Notes: generated by a model not told the origin, from the letters alone. Shown: positions 42,855-52,998, counted from the first letter of the stretch. The stretch is 64,000 nt of DNA from Comamonadaceae bacterium OS-4 (GCA_027924025.1 AP026970.1:3370501-3434500); one strand, 5' to 3'. Translations and numbers: made by a program.

Positions 42855-43818
42855 TTCGAACAACGCCCGCACCTCGCTGCACCACACACTGCACCTGCGG
42901 GCTGCACTCCCTGTGTTTTTGGTGCTGCTGGCCCTGCCGCAAATCACGGCGGCTTTGCACGCGGAGTTCTACGTCACGCTGGCCACCCGCATTGCGATTT
43001 TTGCCCTTGCGGCCAGCAGCCTGAACCTGATTCTGGGCTTTGGCGGCTTGGTGAGCTTCGGGCATGCGGCCTTTGTGGGCGCGGGCGCCTACACCGTAGG
43101 CATCCTGATGCAGCATGGCACCGTGCCTGCTGCCATTGCCTGGCCCGCTGCCATGCTGGTGAGCGCGGGCCTGGCCTGCCTGATCGGCTTTATCAGCCTG
43201 CGCACCCAAGGCGTGTACTTCATCATGATCACGCTGGCCTTCGCGCAAATGCTGTACTACCTGGCCGTCTCCCTTAAAACCTACGGCGGGGACGACGGCC
43301 TGCCCTTGTCCGGGCGCAACACCTGGGCCGGCATCGCGCCTGACGACACGGCGCTCTATTACCTCGCCCTCGGTGCGCTCACCCTGTGCCTGCTGTTCAC
43401 CCAGCGCCTGCTCAACGCGCGCTTCGGCCAGGTGCTGCAAGGCCTGCGTGAAAACCCGGTGCGCATGCAGGCACTGGGTTTTCCGGTGCTGCGCACGCAG
43501 CTCACCGCCTTCACCTTGGCGGGTGCCATGGCCGGACTGGCCGGCACCTTGCTGGCCAACCAAGGTGGTTTTGTCAGCCCGTCCATGATGCAGTGGAGCC
43601 AGAGCGGCATGCTGATGGTGATGGTGATTCTGGGTGGTGTGGGCCACCTGTATGGCGGCGTGCTGGGTGCTGCCGCTTTCCTGCTGCTCGAAGAAGTGCT
43701 GGGCCACACCACTGAACACTGGCAGCTGGGTCTGGGCGCCATGTTGCTGGCTGTGGTGCTGCTGGCACCGCGCGGCTTGGCCAGCCTGCGCAGCGTGTGG
43801 ACGCGGAGTCAGGCATGA
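42847..43818 (+). CDS. LIV-type ABC transporter permease (LivM-like, second system)
   Basis: Inner-membrane permease of 323 residues. The conserved LNLILGFGGLVSFGHAAFVG and GGVGHLYGGVLGAAAFLLLE are the LivM signatures. It starts inside the LivH-like gene and its stop overlaps the ATPase start (ATGA), showing tight translational coupling. Confidence 0.94.
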   Translation: MVDSNNARTSLHHTLHLRAALPVFLVLLALPQITAALHAEFYVTLATRIAIFALAASSLNLILGFGGLVSFGHAAFVGAGAYTVGILMQHGTVPAAIAWPAAMLVSAGLACLIGFISLRTQGVYFIMITLAFAQMLYYLAVSLKTYGGDDGLPLSGRNTWAGIAPDDTALYYLALGALTLCLLFTQRLLNARFGQVLQGLRENPVRMQALGFPVLRTQLTAFTLAGAMAGLAGTLLANQGGFVSPSMMQWSQSGMLMVMVILGGVGHLYGGVLGAAAFLLLEEVLGHTTEHWQLGLGAMLLAVVLLAPRGLASLRSVWTRSQA

Positions 43819-44591
43819 ACACCGGCGCTACCCCCTTGCTGCAGATCGACACACTGGTGAAGCGCTTCGGCGCGCTCACCGCCACCGACCACGCCAGCCT
43901 GAAAGTGCACAAAGGCGAGGTCCATGCCCTGATAGGCCCGAATGGCGCAGGCAAAACCACGCTCATCCACCAGATTTCGGGCGCGCTGCGGCCGGATTCC
44001 GGGCGCCTGTTACTCAACGGGGCAGACATCACCCGTCTGCCCATGCACGCCCGGGTGAAGCGCGGGCTGGCCCGCTCGTACCAGATCACCAACGTGTTTT
44101 TGCGCCTGAGCGTACGGGACAACCTGGCCCTCGCCCTGCAGGCAGTGGCGGGCAGCAGCATGCGCTTCTGGCGCCCGGTGCACACCGAGACCCAGCGTAT
44201 GCAGGCGGCAGCAGATGTGGCTGCGCGCGTGGGTTTGCAGGCCCAACTGCAACGAACGGCAGGCGCCTTGTCGCACGCCGAGCAACGGCAGTTAGAGGTG
44301 GGCTTGGCGTTGGCCAGCCGCCCGCAGTTGCTGGTGCTGGACGAACCCTTGGCCGGCATGGGGCCGGACGAATCCCAGCGCATGGTGGCACTGCTGCAGT
44401 CTTTGCGCGCTGAGACCACACTGCTGCTGGTGGAGCACGACATGGACGCCGTGTTCCAACTCGCCGACACCATCTCGGTGCTGGTGGCCGGCCGCGTGAT
44501 TGCCAGTGGCCAGCCGGATGCCATCCGCCAGAGTGCCGACGTGAAGCGCGCCTACCTTGGCGACGAAGCTTTGCCGGAGGCCCGCCCATGA
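43815..44591 (+). CDS. LIV-type ABC transporter ATP-binding protein (LivG-like, second system)
   Basis: A 258-residue ATPase. Walker A is GPNGAGKTT, Walker B LLVLDEPLAGMGPDE and the H-loop VEHDMDAVF. The signature region reads LSHAEQRQLEVGLAL, where the usual LSGGQ has SHAEQ, as in several LivG proteins of amide/urea-type systems. The start is the ATG that overlaps the permease stop; six extra in-frame codons upstream are less likely. Confidence 0.94.
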   Translation: MNTGATPLLQIDTLVKRFGALTATDHASLKVHKGEVHALIGPNGAGKTTLIHQISGALRPDSGRLLLNGADITRLPMHARVKRGLARSYQITNVFLRLSVRDNLALALQAVAGSSMRFWRPVHTETQRMQAAADVAARVGLQAQLQRTAGALSHAEQRQLEVGLALASRPQLLVLDEPLAGMGPDESQRMVALLQSLRAETTLLLVEHDMDAVFQLADTISVLVAGRVIASGQPDAIRQSADVKRAYLGDEALPEARP

Positions 44592-45304
44592 GCACCGAGA
44601 CTTTGCTCGACATTCAGGGACTGGAGACGGCGTACGGCAACAGCCAGGTGCTGTTCGGGCTGGACATGCAGCTCCAGGCCGGCACCACCTCCACCCTGCT
44701 GGGCCGCAACGGCATGGGCAAAACCACCACGGTGCGCAGCATCCTCGGGCTAACACCGCCACGCAGCGGCAGCATCCGTTTCCGGGGCGAGCGCATTGAG
44801 GGCTTGAGCCCCGACCGCATCGCCCGCATGGGCGTGGCTTTGGTGCCCGAGGGACGGCAGATTTTCCCCAACCTCACGGTGCAAGAGAATCTGATTGCCT
44901 TTTCCGCGCGGCGCAATGCCAGTACCGAGCCCTGGACGCTGGAGCGGATCTACCACCTCTTCCCGGTGCTGAAGCAACGCGCGCGCAACATGGGCAACCA
45001 GCTCTCCGGCGGCGAGCAGCAGATGCTGGCCATTGGCCGCGCGCTGATGACCAACCCCCACCTGCTGATCCTGGACGAAGCCACCGAAGGCCTGGCGCCA
45101 CTCATCCGTGAAGACATCTGGCGCTGCCTGGATACCCTGCGCACCCAAGACCAGAGCGTATTGGTCATCGACAAATATGTGCAGCGCCTGATTGCGCTGG
45201 CCGGCCACCACACCATCATGGAGCGCGGCCGCGCGGTCTGGAGTGGCGACTCGACCACCTTGGCCGCACAACCCGAACTCTGGCACCGCTACGTCGGCAT
45301 TTGA
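44588..45304 (+). CDS. LIV-type ABC transporter ATP-binding protein (LivF-like, second system)
   Basis: A 238-residue ATPase. Walker A is GRNGMGKTT, the signature LSGGEQQMLAIGRAL and Walker B LLILDEATEGLAP. GMGKTT and EATEGLAP are the variants seen in LivF proteins of urea/amide-type importers rather than leucine importers. Its ATG overlaps the LivG stop (ATGA). Confidence 0.94.
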   Translation: MSTETLLDIQGLETAYGNSQVLFGLDMQLQAGTTSTLLGRNGMGKTTTVRSILGLTPPRSGSIRFRGERIEGLSPDRIARMGVALVPEGRQIFPNLTVQENLIAFSARRNASTEPWTLERIYHLFPVLKQRARNMGNQLSGGEQQMLAIGRALMTNPHLLILDEATEGLAPLIREDIWRCLDTLRTQDQSVLVIDKYVQRLIALAGHHTIMERGRAVWSGDSTTLAAQPELWHRYVGI

Positions 45305-45319
45305 TTTCAAGGACACCCC

Positions 45320-46183
45320 ATGCCTAAGCTTTACCGCGACTTTGACACTCAGGCGCAAATTGACGCGCAGTACAACCCCTCCATCGCGCTGCCCGACCCG
45401 ACCGCGCCCGGCAAGCACTTTGCCGCACAAGCCGACAAGGCTCGCAGCACCCTCAAGCACCATGCCGGCATCCCCTTCGGCCCCACGGTGCATGAGACGC
45501 TGGACATCTTTCTGGCGGACGTGCCCAACGCGCCAGTCTTCGTGTTTATCCACGGCGGCTACTGGCGCGCTTTCCAGAGCAAAGACTTTCATGGCGTGGC
45601 CCTGGGCCTGCACGCCAGCGGCATCACCACCGTGGTGGTGAACTACGCTCTGGCGCCGTTTGTCACGATTGACGAGATCACGCGACAGGTGCGCTCGGCC
45701 GTGGCCTGGACGCTGCGCAACATCCAACACTACGGCGGCGACCCGACCCGCGTGGGCGTGGGCGGCCACTCCGCCGGCGGCCACCTGGGCGCCATGTGCC
45801 TGCAAACCGCGTGGGACACCGACTACGGCCTGCCTCGCGACCCGCTCAAGGCAGGCTTGCTGTTCAGCGGCCTTTACGAGTTGGAACCCCTGCGCTACAG
45901 CTACCTGCAACCCATGATCCAGCTGGACGACGGCATCATCCGTCGCCTGTCGCCCACACCCAATCTGCGCGCGTGCCCTACGCCTACCTGGGTGATCTGG
46001 GGCGGTGCCGAGTCCGGTGAATTCGCCCGCCAGTCCACCGGCTACCGGGATGCGGCAGTGGCTCTGGGCAACCCGGTAGAGCTGAGCGCTATCGAGGGCG
46101 CCGACCACTTCAGCGTGATCCACGGGCTGGAAGACGCCCACAGCCCGGTGTGCCGCTGGCTGCACCAGAAGCTGACTGCCTGA
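45320..46183 (+). CDS. alpha/beta-hydrolase, kynurenine-formamidase-like
   Basis: A 287-residue cytoplasmic serine hydrolase. The oxyanion motif HGGYW (78-82) and elbow G-H-S151-A-G (GVGGHSAGGHLGAMCLQ) are those of the esterase/formamidase group that includes animal-type kynurenine formamidase; the terminal His is in GADHFSVIHGLED. AAGGA lies 6 bases before the ATG, 15 bases after livF, so it belongs to the transporter operon and probably acts on the imported compound. An amide or ester substrate is likely; kynurenine specificity is not shown. Confidence 0.85.
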   Translation: MPKLYRDFDTQAQIDAQYNPSIALPDPTAPGKHFAAQADKARSTLKHHAGIPFGPTVHETLDIFLADVPNAPVFVFIHGGYWRAFQSKDFHGVALGLHASGITTVVVNYALAPFVTIDEITRQVRSAVAWTLRNIQHYGGDPTRVGVGGHSAGGHLGAMCLQTAWDTDYGLPRDPLKAGLLFSGLYELEPLRYSYLQPMIQLDDGIIRRLSPTPNLRACPTPTWVIWGGAESGEFARQSTGYRDAAVALGNPVELSAIEGADHFSVIHGLEDAHSPVCRWLHQKLTA

Positions 46184-46199
46184 ACCGCCGACTTTGAAG

Positions 46200-46258
46200 C
46201 CAAATCGGCCTCTGGCGCCCATCGAATGTGCGCGAGCAGCTCCTGAAACAATAGCAAA
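46200..46258 (+). repeat. dispersed ~55-base repeat copy
   Basis: Full copy: AAATCGGCCTCTGGCGCCCA, then TCGAATGTGCGCGAGCAGCT and CCTGAAACAATAGCAAA. It lies between convergent genes and ends at the stop of the leftward GGDEF-EAL gene. Confidence 0.88.
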
Positions 46259-49200
46259 CTAGCCTGCGAGCGGCGGCCGGCGACGATCCTCGCGCAGGGC
46301 GTGGCTGCGCAGATAGACCACCCATTCGGCCAAAGGGATCGGGCGGCTGAAGCAGTAGCCCTGCAGCTCGTCGCAGCCCAGCGCGGTCAGTGTCTGGGCG
46401 GTAGGCAAGTTCTCTACCCCTTCCGCCACCACCTTCAGGCCCAAAGTGTGGCCCAGCGCAATCACCGCATGCACGATGGCAGCATCGGCGCTGTCTTCCA
46501 GCATGCCCAGCACGAAGGACTGGTCCACCTTGAGCTTGTCGATGTCGAAACGCTTGAGATAAGCCAGGCTGGAGTAACCGGTACCGAAGTCGTCAATCGC
46601 CACCTTCACGCCCAGCGCCTTGAGCGCGGCCACCTGTTGCTGGGCGGCCACCGGGTTGTCCATCAAGTGGGATTCAGTGAGCTCGAGTTCGAGTTGTGCG
46701 GGTGGCATGCGGGTATCGCGCAGCACAGCGCTGAGCTGGTCCACCAGCTCGGGGTCGGCCAGCTGCGCGACAGACAGGTTGACCGACAGCTCCAGCCCCT
46801 TGCAGATGCCTTGCTCTTCCATGGCCATCCAGTTTCGGCAGGCCTCGCGCAGCACCCAGGCGCCTATGGGTTTGATCAAACCGCTTTCTTCGGCTACGTG
46901 GATGAACTCACCCGGAGGCACCTGCCCCAGCAGCGGGTTTTTCCAGCGCAGCAGGGCCTCGGCACCCTGCACCTTGCGGGTGCGGGCGTTCAGCCGCGGC
47001 TGGTAGTGCAGGCTGAACTCGTCATTGGCGAGCGCCTGGCGCAGCTGGGTCTCCATGGTCTGCCGCGCCAACACCCGCTGGTCGGTCTCGGGGGAAAAGA
47101 AGCGCGCCATGTCGCGGCCGGCTGATTTGGCCTCGTACATGGCCGCATCGGCGCGGCGCATCAGCTCATCCTGGTCCAGGGCGTCATCGGGAAAGAGTGC
47201 CACGCCCACACTGCACGACACCGAGAGCACATGGCCATCGACCGTTGCGGTCTGGCGGATGGACGGAATCAGCCGGTCGTTGACCAAGGCGTGCAGTTCA
47301 TCCAGATCGCCCACATGGCGCAGCACAATGACAAACTCGTCGCCGCCCAGGCGGCTCACGGTGTCATCGGTGCGCACTGCAGCCGACAGGCGGCGCGCCA
47401 CGGTGCGCAGCAGCCCGTCGCCAATATGGTGGCCCAGGGTGTCATTGATGGCTTTGAAGCGATCGAGGTCGATAAACAGCACGGCCACTTTCTCGCCGCT
47501 GCTGCGCGCACTCACCAAGGCTTCGCCCAGCCGCTGCTGGCACAGGGCGCGGTTGGGCAGCTCGGTCAGCACATCGTGTTGGGCCAGAAAGCGGATGCGC
47601 TCTTCTTTGGCCTTGCGGTCGGTGATGTCGATGGAGATGCCGATGTAGTTCACCACCTCGCCGCTGGTGGCACTCTTGTGCACCGAAGACACCATCAGCC
47701 AGGCGGGATAGGTATCGCCGTTTTGTTTGCAGAAGCGCACTTCGCCTTGCCAGTCGTTGTGGCTCTGCAGCTCGGACCAGACCGCGTCTTGCGGGGTCTG
47801 CATGACAAAGCTCAAGTCGCGGCCCAATGCCTCGTAAATGTCGTGCCCGGTGCTGCGGCAGAAGGCATGGTTCACGCTGATGATCTTGCGGCTCTCGTCC
47901 ATGATGATGATGCCCTCGCTGGAGGCTTCAAACACCTTGGCCCACAGCTCGAGCCGCTGCTCCATCACCTTGAGCTTGTTGATCGGGGTGAACGCGGTGA
48001 GCACCGCATCGCGCCCCTGGTAGTTCAGACGCCGCGCGGACAGCACCGCCCACGATGGCGTGGCGCCGCCGTGCCAGCGCACCTCGAACTCATCCACCGC
48101 ATCAAAGTCGGCCAGGCGCTGGAAAAAGCGCCCGCGCACCCCCGGCTCCAGGCCATGGCGCCACGGGTCATCGGTGCGGCCGCCCAACCAGGGCCGAGCC
48201 GGCGTGTTGACGTGTAGCACCTCGTGGTCCGGCACCGAGGTCACCACAATGGGGATAGGAAAGGCCTCCACCAGCTCGCGCTGGGCCTCTGCCGCGCGGG
48301 CGCTGGCAGCCAGCTCTTGCTGCACCAGGCGATCGCGGTCCAGCTGGGCCAGCATGCCGTTGAATGCGGAAAAGAGTTGGCCGATCTCATCACGGCTGTG
48401 CCACTCGGCCCGCAAGGTGTAGTCCGCGTTGCGCCGTACATCGTGGGCGACACGGGCCAGACCCTGCAAGGGCTTGGCGATCTGGCTGGCCACCAAATAC
48501 ACCAAGCTCAAAATACAGCCCAACAGCAGCAAGGCCGTGCCCAGGTGGATCCACATGCGCTGAAACAAGGTATCCACCCGCTGGGTCAGCAAGAGCTCCA
48601 GCTGCGCAATACCGATCTGCCAGCTCACCGACAGGTCTTGCAGTGCCTGCTGGGAGCTCGCATCGAGGCGGTCTATCTGCTCGGGCGTGATGTTGGCGGT
48701 GTTGATGTCCCGCACAGCGCGGGTGAACTCGACCAGCGACTGTTGCAGCGCGTCGCGCCCCGGCTTGAGCGCCGCTTGCAACTCGGGCGTGCCGGCCAAC
48801 CAGGCTTGCTCGTAGTCCGACTCCAGGCCCTGCTGCACCGCATCCAGCCGGCCCAACACCGTGAGCAACTGGGCGTTGGGGCTGAAGCCGCGAACCCGAT
48901 TATCCCAATGGCGCATCAGGTTGTGGGTGTCCAACATGACTTGCAGCAGCTCCGGCAGGCGCAACAGGGTCAGCGACATCACGTAGTAGCTGTCGAGGTC
49001 CGGATCCAGAATCAGATTGGATTGGTTACCCACGACGGTGAGCAAGTCCCGCGCTTGTGCCACCAGAAGGCCGTGCTCGGGCGCCGATGGGGTGGCGGCG
49101 AGCATGGCGTGCAGGCGGGCCGAGGGGCCGCCGGTGTTGAGTTGGCTGTCGTAGTCTGCCTGCGCCTGCTCCATGGCTTGGAGGGCATGCGCCCGGGCGG

Positions 49201-49429
49201 CCGGGGCGTTACCCGGAGCGGCGAGGATGGTGTCCATCACGTTGTGCCGCACCACTTCGGTGTAATTGGCGCCCACAATTTCTTTGCGGGCAAAGTCGAT
49301 GGCGAGGTACTTTTCGTGGATCAGGATGCCGGAGACATAGATGACCGCGGTCAGATCCAGCAGATAAATGAGCGTGAGCTTGCGCCCGACACTCAAGCGC
49401 CCCAACCAGTGCGAAATTTTTGACAGCAT
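46259..49429 (-). CDS. membrane HAMP-PAS-PAS-GGDEF-EAL protein
   Basis: A large c-di-GMP protein of about 1056 residues. TM1 (about 18-37), an extracytoplasmic helical sensor of about 250 residues, TM2 (about 292-315; LGTALLLLGCILSLVYLVAS), HAMP (SRDEIGQLFSAFNGML), two PAS regions (the second ending YIGISIDITDRKAKEERI), GGDEF near 692 with RLGGDEF and inhibitory RTDD, and EAL near 823 (GAEALLRWKN, ELTESHL, DDFGTGYSSLAYLKRF). All catalytic motifs look intact, so it may be bifunctional. The start is uncertain: an in-frame GTG lies eleven codons upstream. Confidence 0.93.
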   Translation of the reverse strand: MLSKISHWLGRLSVGRKLTLIYLLDLTAVIYVSGILIHEKYLAIDFARKEIVGANYTEVVRHNVMDTILAAPGNAPAARAHALQAMEQAQADYDSQLNTGGPSARLHAMLAATPSAPEHGLLVAQARDLLTVVGNQSNLILDPDLDSYYVMSLTLLRLPELLQVMLDTHNLMRHWDNRVRGFSPNAQLLTVLGRLDAVQQGLESDYEQAWLAGTPELQAALKPGRDALQQSLVEFTRAVRDINTANITPEQIDRLDASSQQALQDLSVSWQIGIAQLELLLTQRVDTLFQRMWIHLGTALLLLGCILSLVYLVASQIAKPLQGLARVAHDVRRNADYTLRAEWHSRDEIGQLFSAFNGMLAQLDRDRLVQQELAASARAAEAQRELVEAFPIPIVVTSVPDHEVLHVNTPARPWLGGRTDDPWRHGLEPGVRGRFFQRLADFDAVDEFEVRWHGGATPSWAVLSARRLNYQGRDAVLTAFTPINKLKVMEQRLELWAKVFEASSEGIIIMDESRKIISVNHAFCRSTGHDIYEALGRDLSFVMQTPQDAVWSELQSHNDWQGEVRFCKQNGDTYPAWLMVSSVHKSATSGEVVNYIGISIDITDRKAKEERIRFLAQHDVLTELPNRALCQQRLGEALVSARSSGEKVAVLFIDLDRFKAINDTLGHHIGDGLLRTVARRLSAAVRTDDTVSRLGGDEFVIVLRHVGDLDELHALVNDRLIPSIRQTATVDGHVLSVSCSVGVALFPDDALDQDELMRRADAAMYEAKSAGRDMARFFSPETDQRVLARQTMETQLRQALANDEFSLHYQPRLNARTRKVQGAEALLRWKNPLLGQVPPGEFIHVAEESGLIKPIGAWVLREACRNWMAMEEQGICKGLELSVNLSVAQLADPELVDQLSAVLRDTRMPPAQLELELTESHLMDNPVAAQQQVAALKALGVKVAIDDFGTGYSSLAYLKRFDIDKLKVDQSFVLGMLEDSADAAIVHAVIALGHTLGLKVVAEGVENLPTAQTLTALGCDELQGYCFSRPIPLAEWVVYLRSHALREDRRRPPLAG

Positions 49430-49511
49430 ATGCAAGACCCGATCCTCAGAGCCACCCGCCACGCGGGTTCCAACGGCTCAGGGCCTTGCAAGCAATAAGC
49501 GCACCAGAGGC

Positions 49512-52500
49512 TTACATATTGCGCCGGTACTGCCCACCCACCTCGAACAAGGTGCTGGTGATTTGCCCCAACGAACACACGCGCACCGCATCCATCAACA
49601 CCTCAAACACGTTGACGTTGTCTATCACCGCCTGTTGCAGCTTCTTCAGCATGGCGGGCGCCTCGGCGGCGTGCAAGGCGTGGAAATCTGCCAAGCGCTG
49701 CAGTTGGCTTTGCTTTTCTTCGTCGGTGCTGCGGGCGAGCTCCAGCTTTTCCATCACCTGGTCGCCATGCGGGTTGCGGAAGGTGTTCACGCCGATGATG
49801 GGCAGCTCGCCGGTGTGCTTGAGCATTTCGTAGTGCATGGATTCGTCTTGGATCTTGCCGCGCTGGTAGCCGGTCTCCATGGCACCCAATACGCCGCCCC
49901 GGTCGGCAATGGCTTCGAACTCTTTGAGCACCGCCTCTTCGACCAGCTCGGTCAGCTCTTCGATGATGAAGGCGCCTTGGCTCGGGTTTTCGTTTTTGGC
50001 CAGCCCCCACTCGCGGTTGATGATGAGCTGGATGGCCATGGCACGGCGCACCGAGTCTTCGGTGGGCGTGGTGATGGCTTCGTCAAACGCGTTGGTGTGC
50101 AGGCTGTTGCAGTTGTCGTAAATCGCAATCAGCGCCTGCAGCGTGGTGCGGATGTCGTTGAACTGAATCTCTTGCGCGTGCAGGCTGCGGCCGCTGGTTT
50201 GGATGTGGTACTTGAGCTTCTGGCTACGCTCGTTGGCGCCGTATTTCTCTTTCATGGCCACGGCCCAGATGCGGCGCGCAACGCGGCCCATCACGGTGTA
50301 CTCGGGGTCCATGCCGTTGCTGAAGAAGAAGCTCAGGTTGGGCGCAAAGTCGTCAATGTGCATGCCGCGCGCCAGATACGCCTCCACGAACGTGAAGCCG
50401 TTAGACAGGGTGAACGCCAACTGGCTGATAGGGTTGGCCCCGGCTTCAGCAATGTGGTACCCGCTGATGGACACGCTGTAGAAATTGCGCACGTTGTGGT
50501 GCACAAAATAGCTGGCAATGTCGCCCATCACCTTGAGTGAGAACTCGGTGCTGAAGATGCAGGTGTTCTGGCCTTGGTCTTCTTTCAGGATGTCGGCTTG
50601 CACCGTTCCGCGCACGTTGGCCAGCACCCATTCCTTGATTTTGGCGACCTCGGTGTCGGTGGGCTCGCGGCCGTTGTCGGCCTTGAACTTGGTCGTGTGT
50701 TGGTCGATAGCCGTGTTCATGAACATCGCCAGAATCGACGGCGCCGGGCCGTTGATGGTCATGGACACACTGGTGCTCGGGCTGCACAAGTCGAACCCGC
50801 CGTAAAGCACCTTCATGTCATCCAGCGTGGCAATGCTCACGCCGCTGTTGCCCACCTTGCCATAAATGTCCGGGCGCGGGTCGGGGTCGTTGCCGTAGAG
50901 CGTGACCGAGTCAAACGCGGTAGAGAGGCGCTTGGCCGCCATGCCGCTGGACAGCAGCTTGAAGCGGGTGTTGGTGCGAAAGGCATCACCCTCGCCCGCG
51001 AACATGCGGGTAGGGTCCTCGCCCTCGCGCTTGAAGGCAAAGGTGCCTGCGGTGTAAGGGTAGCTGCCGGGCACGTTGTCCAGCATCAGCCACTTCAGGA
51101 TTTCGCCATGGTCTTCGTACTGCGGCAAAGCCACTTTGCGGATGGTGGTACCGCTCAAGCTCTTGGTGGTGAGTGCAGTGCGGATTTCCTTGTCGCGGAT
51201 CTTCACCACGTACTCATCACCCGCATAGGCCTTTTGCATCTCGGGCCACTGGGCCAGTAGCTTGCGCTCTGCGGCGCCCATGCGCTCCACGCGTTGATCC
51301 GCCAGATCCGCCACGGCTTGCACCGCGCCGGCTTTGTCGGGGTCCGATTCGCGCAGCATGCGGCCGCTTTCGCGCAGTTGCTGGATTTCGCGGGCCAGCC
51401 GGGCTTGTTCTTTGGCGCGTTTCTTGTAGCCCCGCACCGTGTCGCTGATTTCGGCCAGATACCGGGTGCGCGCTGCCGGCACCACCGGCGTCTGGTTGGA
51501 GCTGTGACGCACGCTCACCCGAGGCAAGGTGCCGTCCTGGAGCGATACGCCCAAGGCCTTAAGGCGCGGCAGCACCGCTTGGTAAAGGGCGGTCACGCCA
51601 TCGTCGTTGAAGCGGGCGGCCATGGTGCCAAACACCGGCATCTGCTCGGTGGGGGTGCCCCAGGCTTCTTTGTTGCGCTGCACCTGTTTGGCCACGTCGC
51701 GCAGCGCATCGCTCGCGCCCTTGCGGTCAAACTTGTTGATCGCCACAAACTCGGCAAAGTCCAGCATGTCGATTTTTTCGAGCTGGCTGGCGGCACCAAA
51801 TTCGGGGGTCATGACATACAAGGGCACATCCACATGCGGCACGATGGCTGCATCGCCCTGGCCGATGCCGGAGGTTTCGACCACGATCACATCAAAACCG
51901 GCCACCTTGCAGGCCGCAATCACATCCGGCAGCGCCGCACTGATCTCGGAGCCGAAATCCCGCGTTGCCAGGCTGCGCATGAACACCCGGGAGCCCTGCT
52001 GCCACGGCGAGATGGCATTCATGCGGATGCGGTCGCCCAAGAGCGCCCCCCCGCTCTTGCGGCGGCTCGGGTCGATAGAGATCACCGCGACGCGCAACGC
52101 GTCGTTCTGGTCCAGCCGCAGGCGGCGGATCAGCTCATCCGTCAGGCTGGACTTGCCGGCACCGCCGGTGCCGGTGATACCCACAACCGCTATCTTTTTA
52201 GCAGCTGCTTGCGCACGCATTTCCTGCACCAGAGCCGGATTGAGCTTGGAAGCCTCTGCTGCCGTCAGCAGCTGGGACAGGGCGCGCCAACTGGCCTCTG
52301 TGTGGCCCTGAATCGCCGACAAATCAGTGGGTGCCAAGGCGGTGATGTCTTTGTCGCAGCGCATCACCATTTCGCCGATCATGCCGGCCAGCCCCATGCG
52401 TTGACCGTCTTCCGGGCTGTAAATGCGCGCCACCCCATACGCATGCAGCTCCCGGATTTCGGCCGGCACGATCACCCCGCCACCGCCGCCAAACACCTGA

Positions 52501-52805
52501 ATGTGCGAGCCGCCACGCTCCCGCAGCAAGTCGACCATGTACTTGAAGTACTCGACATGCCCGCCCTGGTACGAGCTGATGGCAATGCCTTGCACATCTT
52601 CCTGCAGGGCCGCTGTTACCACCTCATCGACACTGCGGTTGTGGCCCAGGTGGATTACCTCGGCCCCCATGCCTTGCAGGATGCGTCGCATGATGTTGAT
52701 GGCTGCGTCGTGCCCGTCAAACAGGCTGGCCGCGGTGACAAACCGCACTTTGTGGGTCGGGCGGTAATTGGCCAGGGCTTTGTAGTCAGCAGACAGATCG
52801 GTCAT
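49512..52805 (-). CDS. icmF: fused isobutyryl-CoA mutase IcmF
   Basis: A 1097-residue coenzyme-B12 mutase interconverting isobutyryl-CoA and n-butyryl-CoA, with its own G-protein chaperone. Order: B12-binding domain (1-145; DGHD with axial His32, [11 protein letters not shown]), a linker, MeaI/MeaB-type GTPase (P-loop GTGGAGKS at 212-219), a second linker with [10 protein letters not shown], then the TIM-barrel substrate domain to the end. This is the single-chain IcmF architecture. The linker just before the GTPase is encoded by a sequence nearly identical to the dispersed repeat. A perfect palindrome lies upstream. Confidence 0.95.
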   Translation of the reverse strand: MTDLSADYKALANYRPTHKVRFVTAASLFDGHDAAINIMRRILQGMGAEVIHLGHNRSVDEVVTAALQEDVQGIAISSYQGGHVEYFKYMVDLLRERGGSHIQVFGGGGGVIVPAEIRELHAYGVARIYSPEDGQRMGLAGMIGEMVMRCDKDITALAPTDLSAIQGHTEASWRALSQLLTAAEASKLNPALVQEMRAQAAAKKIAVVGITGTGGAGKSSLTDELIRRLRLDQNDALRVAVISIDPSRRKSGGALLGDRIRMNAISPWQQGSRVFMRSLATRDFGSEISAALPDVIAACKVAGFDVIVVETSGIGQGDAAIVPHVDVPLYVMTPEFGAASQLEKIDMLDFAEFVAINKFDRKGASDALRDVAKQVQRNKEAWGTPTEQMPVFGTMAARFNDDGVTALYQAVLPRLKALGVSLQDGTLPRVSVRHSSNQTPVVPAARTRYLAEISDTVRGYKKRAKEQARLAREIQQLRESGRMLRESDPDKAGAVQAVADLADQRVERMGAAERKLLAQWPEMQKAYAGDEYVVKIRDKEIRTALTTKSLSGTTIRKVALPQYEDHGEILKWLMLDNVPGSYPYTAGTFAFKREGEDPTRMFAGEGDAFRTNTRFKLLSSGMAAKRLSTAFDSVTLYGNDPDPRPDIYGKVGNSGVSIATLDDMKVLYGGFDLCSPSTSVSMTINGPAPSILAMFMNTAIDQHTTKFKADNGREPTDTEVAKIKEWVLANVRGTVQADILKEDQGQNTCIFSTEFSLKVMGDIASYFVHHNVRNFYSVSISGYHIAEAGANPISQLAFTLSNGFTFVEAYLARGMHIDDFAPNLSFFFSNGMDPEYTVMGRVARRIWAVAMKEKYGANERSQKLKYHIQTSGRSLHAQEIQFNDIRTTLQALIAIYDNCNSLHTNAFDEAITTPTEDSVRRAMAIQLIINREWGLAKNENPSQGAFIIEELTELVEEAVLKEFEAIADRGGVLGAMETGYQRGKIQDESMHYEMLKHTGELPIIGVNTFRNPHGDQVMEKLELARSTDEEKQSQLQRLADFHALHAAEAPAMLKKLQQAVIDNVNVFEVLMDAVRVCSLGQITSTLFEVGGQYRRNM
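52189..52215 (-). repeat. dispersed-repeat segment inside icmF coding sequence
   Basis: On the coding strand TGCGCAAGCAGCTGCTAAAA then AGATAGC matches the copy at 24.25 kb at 25 of 27 positions. It encodes the linker residues [10 protein letters not shown] just before the GTPase domain. Confidence 0.7.
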
Positions 52806-52843
52806 GGGTTACTCACAAAGGGTTGCCGCGTGCAGCGGCGTGA

Positions 52844-52865
52844 TTGACGTTTACGTAAACGTCAA
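52844..52865. promoter_or_regulatory. perfect 22-base palindrome upstream of icmF
   Basis: The half-site TTGACGTTTAC is followed directly by its exact reverse complement, 38 bases before the icmF start and 134 before coaX. It is a clear dimer operator. The pattern recalls operators of acyl-CoA-degradation regulators in proteobacteria (for example MerR-type LiuR or TetR-type regulators), but the regulator is not in the window. Confidence 0.7.
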
Positions 52866-52998
52866 CTGTAAACCAATCACCCTCATGGTGGCTTACGGCC
52901 TGCCCTAGGGTAAGTACTTAGCACTGAGCGCCATTGGCTCTCGTCTCCGGTGCTGAATCCGGTAGAGTGCGACTTATCAAGACACTGCTTGCGGCACC

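Noticed and set aside
51294..52847. 517-codon plus-strand frame opposite icmF
   Set aside because: Antisense of the IcmF GTPase and B12 domains; no independent support.
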